Positions 60,143-64,000 of a DNA stretch of 64,000 nucleotides are shown here, in pieces. Below the pieces are notes generated by a model. The model made no database searches. It saw only the letters and a program-made list of their open reading frames with translations, and was not told where the DNA came from. Positions within the stretch are counted from its first letter, which is position 1. The number at the start of each line of letters is the position of its first letter. Source of the stretch: Balanoglossus misakiensis (taxonomy: Eukaryota > Hemichordata); the NCBI GenBank assembly GCA_040954595.2, contig CM082580.2, positions 12,338,001 to 12,402,000 of the forward strand. The letters run 5' to 3'. The position numbers were made by a program, and so were the translations under genes.

Positions 60143-63100
60143 ACACAGCAAGTAAAAGGGCAAAAAAAAGATTGTTTTGCCAAAGGCAAAATGTAAATAT
60201 TGTTATCTTATGTGTAAATACACTCTTGACTCTTAATGTGCAATATGTGACTGTTTTGACTGATGTCTTTGTATTGTTTTGTTTGTTTTATTTGTATATC
60301 AATTTAAATATTTCATGAATGTTTAGATTTATTCTTTTTCAAAGTGGTCCTCCAATCACTGTACAATTATCAATCAGAGAATTAGTAAGTTAGTTGAGTT
60401 GTAGTAACTCGCTGAACATATCTCATTATGTAGTGTTCTTTTTATGTAAATAATGTCAACATAGTAGGATATATATGGGTCAGGCTACCATTCAAACTCT
60501 ATTAATTCAATTAATATTTAATTATTTTTCAATGTATTAACAGTGACATTCACAGTGATTAGAGAAATTGACAAAATTGTAAAAAATATTAACATTCCAT
60601 AACTGATAAAATGAATTAATTGAAAAATCTGAAATTGTTACATGATGAAATCATGATTCCCCAATTTGCCAATTAACTTTCATATCGATTCGCATCGGAG
60701 TCAATTCGAGAAAATATACCAATAAATTTTACTAGGAATATAATTTTTTCCTATATCAAGTGAAAGTTACTGTTGTAGCATATCTGCGTGAGTGATCACC
60801 AACATATAACAAGTTTGTCCAAGGAATGATAACAGAAATTACTGCAGAGCAATTTCTTGTTATCAATTAATAGAGTTTCTATGGTATTATATTTACATAG
60901 CGTAGTAAGCTGTAGATATAATTTTTTCTGGAAATTACATTTTATTTAATTAACATGATGTAGCCTTAAGTCACCTTGTAAAAATTTAACTGGTCTGTCT
61001 TCATGTCCTTCAATATATAGATACTTATTTTTCATGATCAAGTAGATTTATATAACCTTCAGGCCAATCCTGTGGACATACAACAGTTGCTGGAGTTCAG
61101 TCTCAGTAACTATGATGTTTTCACTCAATTGAGCTTTCTCGTTCTCTCTATCCTCGATGCCTCAACAATGGGAAACTTCTCACTGCTGTGTAAACACTGG
61201 CAACTCAGATTGTATTTAATTTACAGAAAGTGTGTGGCGTACTTTGTAATGCGAGAGCGGTGGTGTGGTCGAACCCCTCGGACCACCTGACTTTGTTGTA
61301 AGCCCAGAAAAGTTCCGCCTCCTGTTTGTAGAGGTTTGGACAAAAGTGATGTCTGTGTATATACCCATGCTTGTAAATGTAAACACCCCCAAGGACCCTT
61401 CATTGAGGTCTCTGAGAACTAGGATGGTAGAATATAAATTACGGTTGATTTTTATTGTGTGTCAAATATTCTGCCACTTGAGTATTTTTGATTCACTTTG
61501 CGAATACTGTGATGTAGCATTAAACAGTGAACGCTCCAGGTTGTTAGAAATATAGATGCAGCGTGGTATGTGATGATGGCGTGCATGCAAAATGTGTACA
61601 GCTCCCCAGTGGGCAGGTGCATTTTTGCAATCTTGCAAACTAAAATTGAAATGTTCGGACGTGTGAAACTAAATCTGATGTGATTGAAATTACAGGCATG
61701 TTAGTAAATCAAAAATTGGCTATGCCTAGAGATGGTTCCTTATTCCATGGTTACTAGTAACCGTGCTTATTCCAACATGATCCAGGCTACTTTTACCTCA
61801 CTGATAAAACAGTTGTGGAAGACACCAGTTGAAACTGGCCCACCCAGAAATACTTGGAAAACAAAACAGAATAAATTTCATGTTGAGGACGACAGTGATC
61901 TGTTGCCCCGGTAACATGGTCGTGGAAACAGTAACGTTTATTTACATTTGCAGTAACACATAGTGACCCTGGTCAGGCCGACTTGTTATATTTTTTGTGA
62001 AATTCTCATTGGGGAAATAAAAAAGACCAGAGTGTACTACCCATCTTGTACTATACCACCAGGCATTCATGCATTTGCAATCAAACCAACTAGGCCTGCA
62101 GCTATGTTTGTTTTAACAACTTGGAGCTTATTGCAGGCCAGCTAGGGAATTCCAAAGCCTTGCCTTCGATTAATTTATGCCTTGGCCTCTTAGCGCCTGA
62201 GAAAGATAAAAGTTGAGAGATCTCTCTGCTGTAGTATGCAGACTGGTTTCTCAGTACACTGTATTTTTATATGCGTCTACAATTGCTCAGAGAATGATTA
62301 GACAACATGGAAGCTCTTTGACCAGAGGGGGGAGTGACATAAAAGAGAATGTCAGCAGTGGTCTTCTTGTATTTGTTAAAAGTCAATATTTTCTTATAGT
62401 TTACAATATACATTTTATAAGAAAACGTGGTAATAAATTGATATCTTTTTTGACTCTATAAGGGCATGTGTGGTTGCTGTGAAAGTGTGTTGGAAAGTGT
62501 GCAGTCATTGAAAAAAAATTACATGGAGAAAGAATCGTCTTTGTGGGAGCTTGTATAGATACCATACCCACTGTCATCATACTATCCTAACTTCCCAAAC
62601 ATAGCCCCCCCCCCCCCCGCAAACATACATTGACATGTCCCTTATTTAGTGCTGCTCTGAGTCTAGTGTGTTTTACATAATTCCCAGGAATCGCGGGAGC
62701 TCTGTCGACCTTTGATAACGATTACTCAATGTCGAGATAAAGTGACCTCAGCCAGGTCTTCATTTGATAAATTGGCCGCGTGCAGATTTCACGCCGAGAA
62801 TGAGTTCACACCAGAAGAGGTCAAGCTATGTGATTGTGAAATCGAGTTTGTTTGTTTTCACAGTGGCCCCGTTCCCGCGCACTCCATCCCCCCTGAATTT
62901 ATTTTAGACAGTCACAGCAAGGCAAATGAAAATTAATTGGCTGTTTAAGGTGAAAAAACAGGTGCAAAGCAACCCTGGAGTACTTAAAGTGCGACTGATA
63001 TTAAGCCGAATGGTGGCCCTAATACAATGATATCGAACACCTTTGGAAGGATACATCACTATTATTTTACTACGAACAGGTGGATATACGTTATGCATGA

Positions 63101-63340
63101 CAGAATTTTCTCCTGGAACAGTTCATGATCCCATCTCAGTGTACTAGTAGGCCTAGTCTGGAATCCAGACCCCAGTGTGTTTCTCGTTAAGATAGACTCA
63201 CACAGACTATTGTAGGCCTTATATTGAATTGATACAGTCGCAGTCATCTTATTTATTTCTTCGTCATTTCATATCGGCCTCAGTTATCACTGAATGTCGC
63301 CATCGTTATCAATATCGCCACCATTCATGGACAAACTAAT
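60143..63340. other. No supported gene (right flank)
   Basis: AT-rich sequence without a recognisable exon, RNA gene or mobile element. The largest frame (61265-61555, 96 codons, plus strand) resembles no family I know. A run of 14 C lies at 62605-62618. Part may still be ephrin 3' UTR if a distal poly(A) site is used. Confidence 0.55.
62605..62618. repeat. Poly-C tract (14 bases)
   Basis: A run of fourteen C bases in non-coding sequence. Confidence 0.95.

Positions 63341-63375
<35 letters not shown>
63341..63375. repeat. ATC trinucleotide microsatellite
   Basis: About eleven and a half perfect ATC units; it is probably length-variable between individuals. Confidence 0.95.
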
Positions 63376-64000
63376 ATAAAGTCAATCAAGACAGGATCGA
63401 AGGCCATGCCATTTCGCTTCCGAACTGTGGTGGCGCTTTATAGTTCAATTATCACCTCCATGGTCCTTTCTACGCTTCCGTATCACCATCGTCACGGCCG
63501 ACAATTTCGAGTCGCAAGGATAGCTTTCTACTGTCTATTCTTCTACAACAACTACATCACAACACCAAGGTGTCTGCGTTACATGAGCGTACAGTAAACA
63601 AAATCAGAAGACAGTCGATATGTAATTTTATTACAGGTACATATAAAAAGTGAGAAACACACCATAAAAACCTCGCTGTAACTTTAATGAGGTAAACTTC
63701 AAATAAAATACTGAAACGAAGCCAGATCTGTCATGGAATAGCTGATATACACGTATTTGTTATACATGTAGGCATGTATGCTAAGGTCACTGGGCACAGG
63801 TTACTAAGGGGATGGAAGCGTCCAAGGCAAAGAGCGCGCTGTAATCTCAGCGCGCGCTGCGTCCCGGCGACCCGATGTTCTCTCCTCCGTGTTTGATTCA
63901 CATAGTTTCTGTACACCGCAGTTGCCAAGTCGCATGCTCTTACGAATGAATCACAATCAGTCTGTCCTTCAGATGATTACCGTCATTTCGATAGTCAGTA
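63376..64000. other. Window edge with a CpG-rich patch
   Basis: No exon supported. At about 63815-63880 the sequence becomes CpG-rich, with a small stem CGCGCTG-TAATCT-CAGCGCG (63835-63854). This could be the promoter or first exon of a gene lying outside the window. A 65-codon minus-strand frame (63928-63731) covers the patch but has no recognisable domain. Confidence 0.4.

Noticed and set aside
1-64000. CRISPR arrays, bacterial operons, phage or viral genes, rRNA
   Set aside because: No regularly spaced repeats, no ribosome binding sites or dense open frames, and no rRNA-like sequence. The window is plainly eukaryotic.

Overview
This is a window of animal nuclear DNA. Intron-rich genes with GT-AG splice sites, mosaic extracellular proteins built from phase-1 modules, a GPI-type ephrin and scattered microsatellites point to a marine invertebrate (an invertebrate deuterostome or a lophotrochozoan). 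The sequence alone does not let me choose between these, or name a species. Five protein genes and one tRNA gene can be modelled. All exon joins given were checked by eye for splice consensus, reading frame and phase; none is backed by transcript data.

Left end (about 3.4-14.9 kb): two secreted or extracellular mosaic genes arranged head to head. The minus-strand gene (3381 to at least 7512) encodes CTLD - LDLa - CTLD - LDLa (plus a truncated LDLa) - LDLa - seven EAR repeats; its 5' end and signal peptide were not found. The plus-strand gene (11244-14336) is complete: signal peptide - CTLD - Kunitz - WAP - Cys-rich module - Kunitz, 389 aa. The C-type lectin domains of both genes share the same two-exon split, with a phase-2 intron and a 77-80 bp last exon, so they are probably related by local duplication.

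Middle (15.0-22.9 kb): two convergent housekeeping genes. SNRPC (U1 snRNP C protein, plus strand, 5 coding exons, 168 aa) faces IGHMBP2 (SMUBP-2 superfamily 1 helicase, minus strand, 16 coding exons, 1015 aa). A tRNA-Asn(GTT) gene lies on the minus strand just upstream of IGHMBP2.

Right two thirds (26.6 to about 60 kb): one ephrin gene on the plus strand, 5 coding exons, 239 aa, with a signal peptide, a receptor-binding domain and a hydrophobic C-terminus with no cytoplasmic tail, as in GPI-anchored ephrins. A 25.7 kb first intron explains the long stretch with no recognisable gene. The last 4 kb shows no gene I can support, apart from a CpG-rich patch at the edge that may be a neighbouring promoter.

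The genes do not form a pathway: RNA splicing (SNRPC), translation-linked or RNA/DNA helicase work (IGHMBP2), contact-dependent cell guidance (ephrin) and secreted adhesion or protease-inhibitor-like proteins (the two mosaics) simply sit side by side. The most unusual items are the lectin/LDLa/EAR architecture, the second Kunitz domain that has lost both cysteines of one canonical disulfide, and a C2HC zinc-finger-like motif inserted ahead of the AN1 finger of IGHMBP2.
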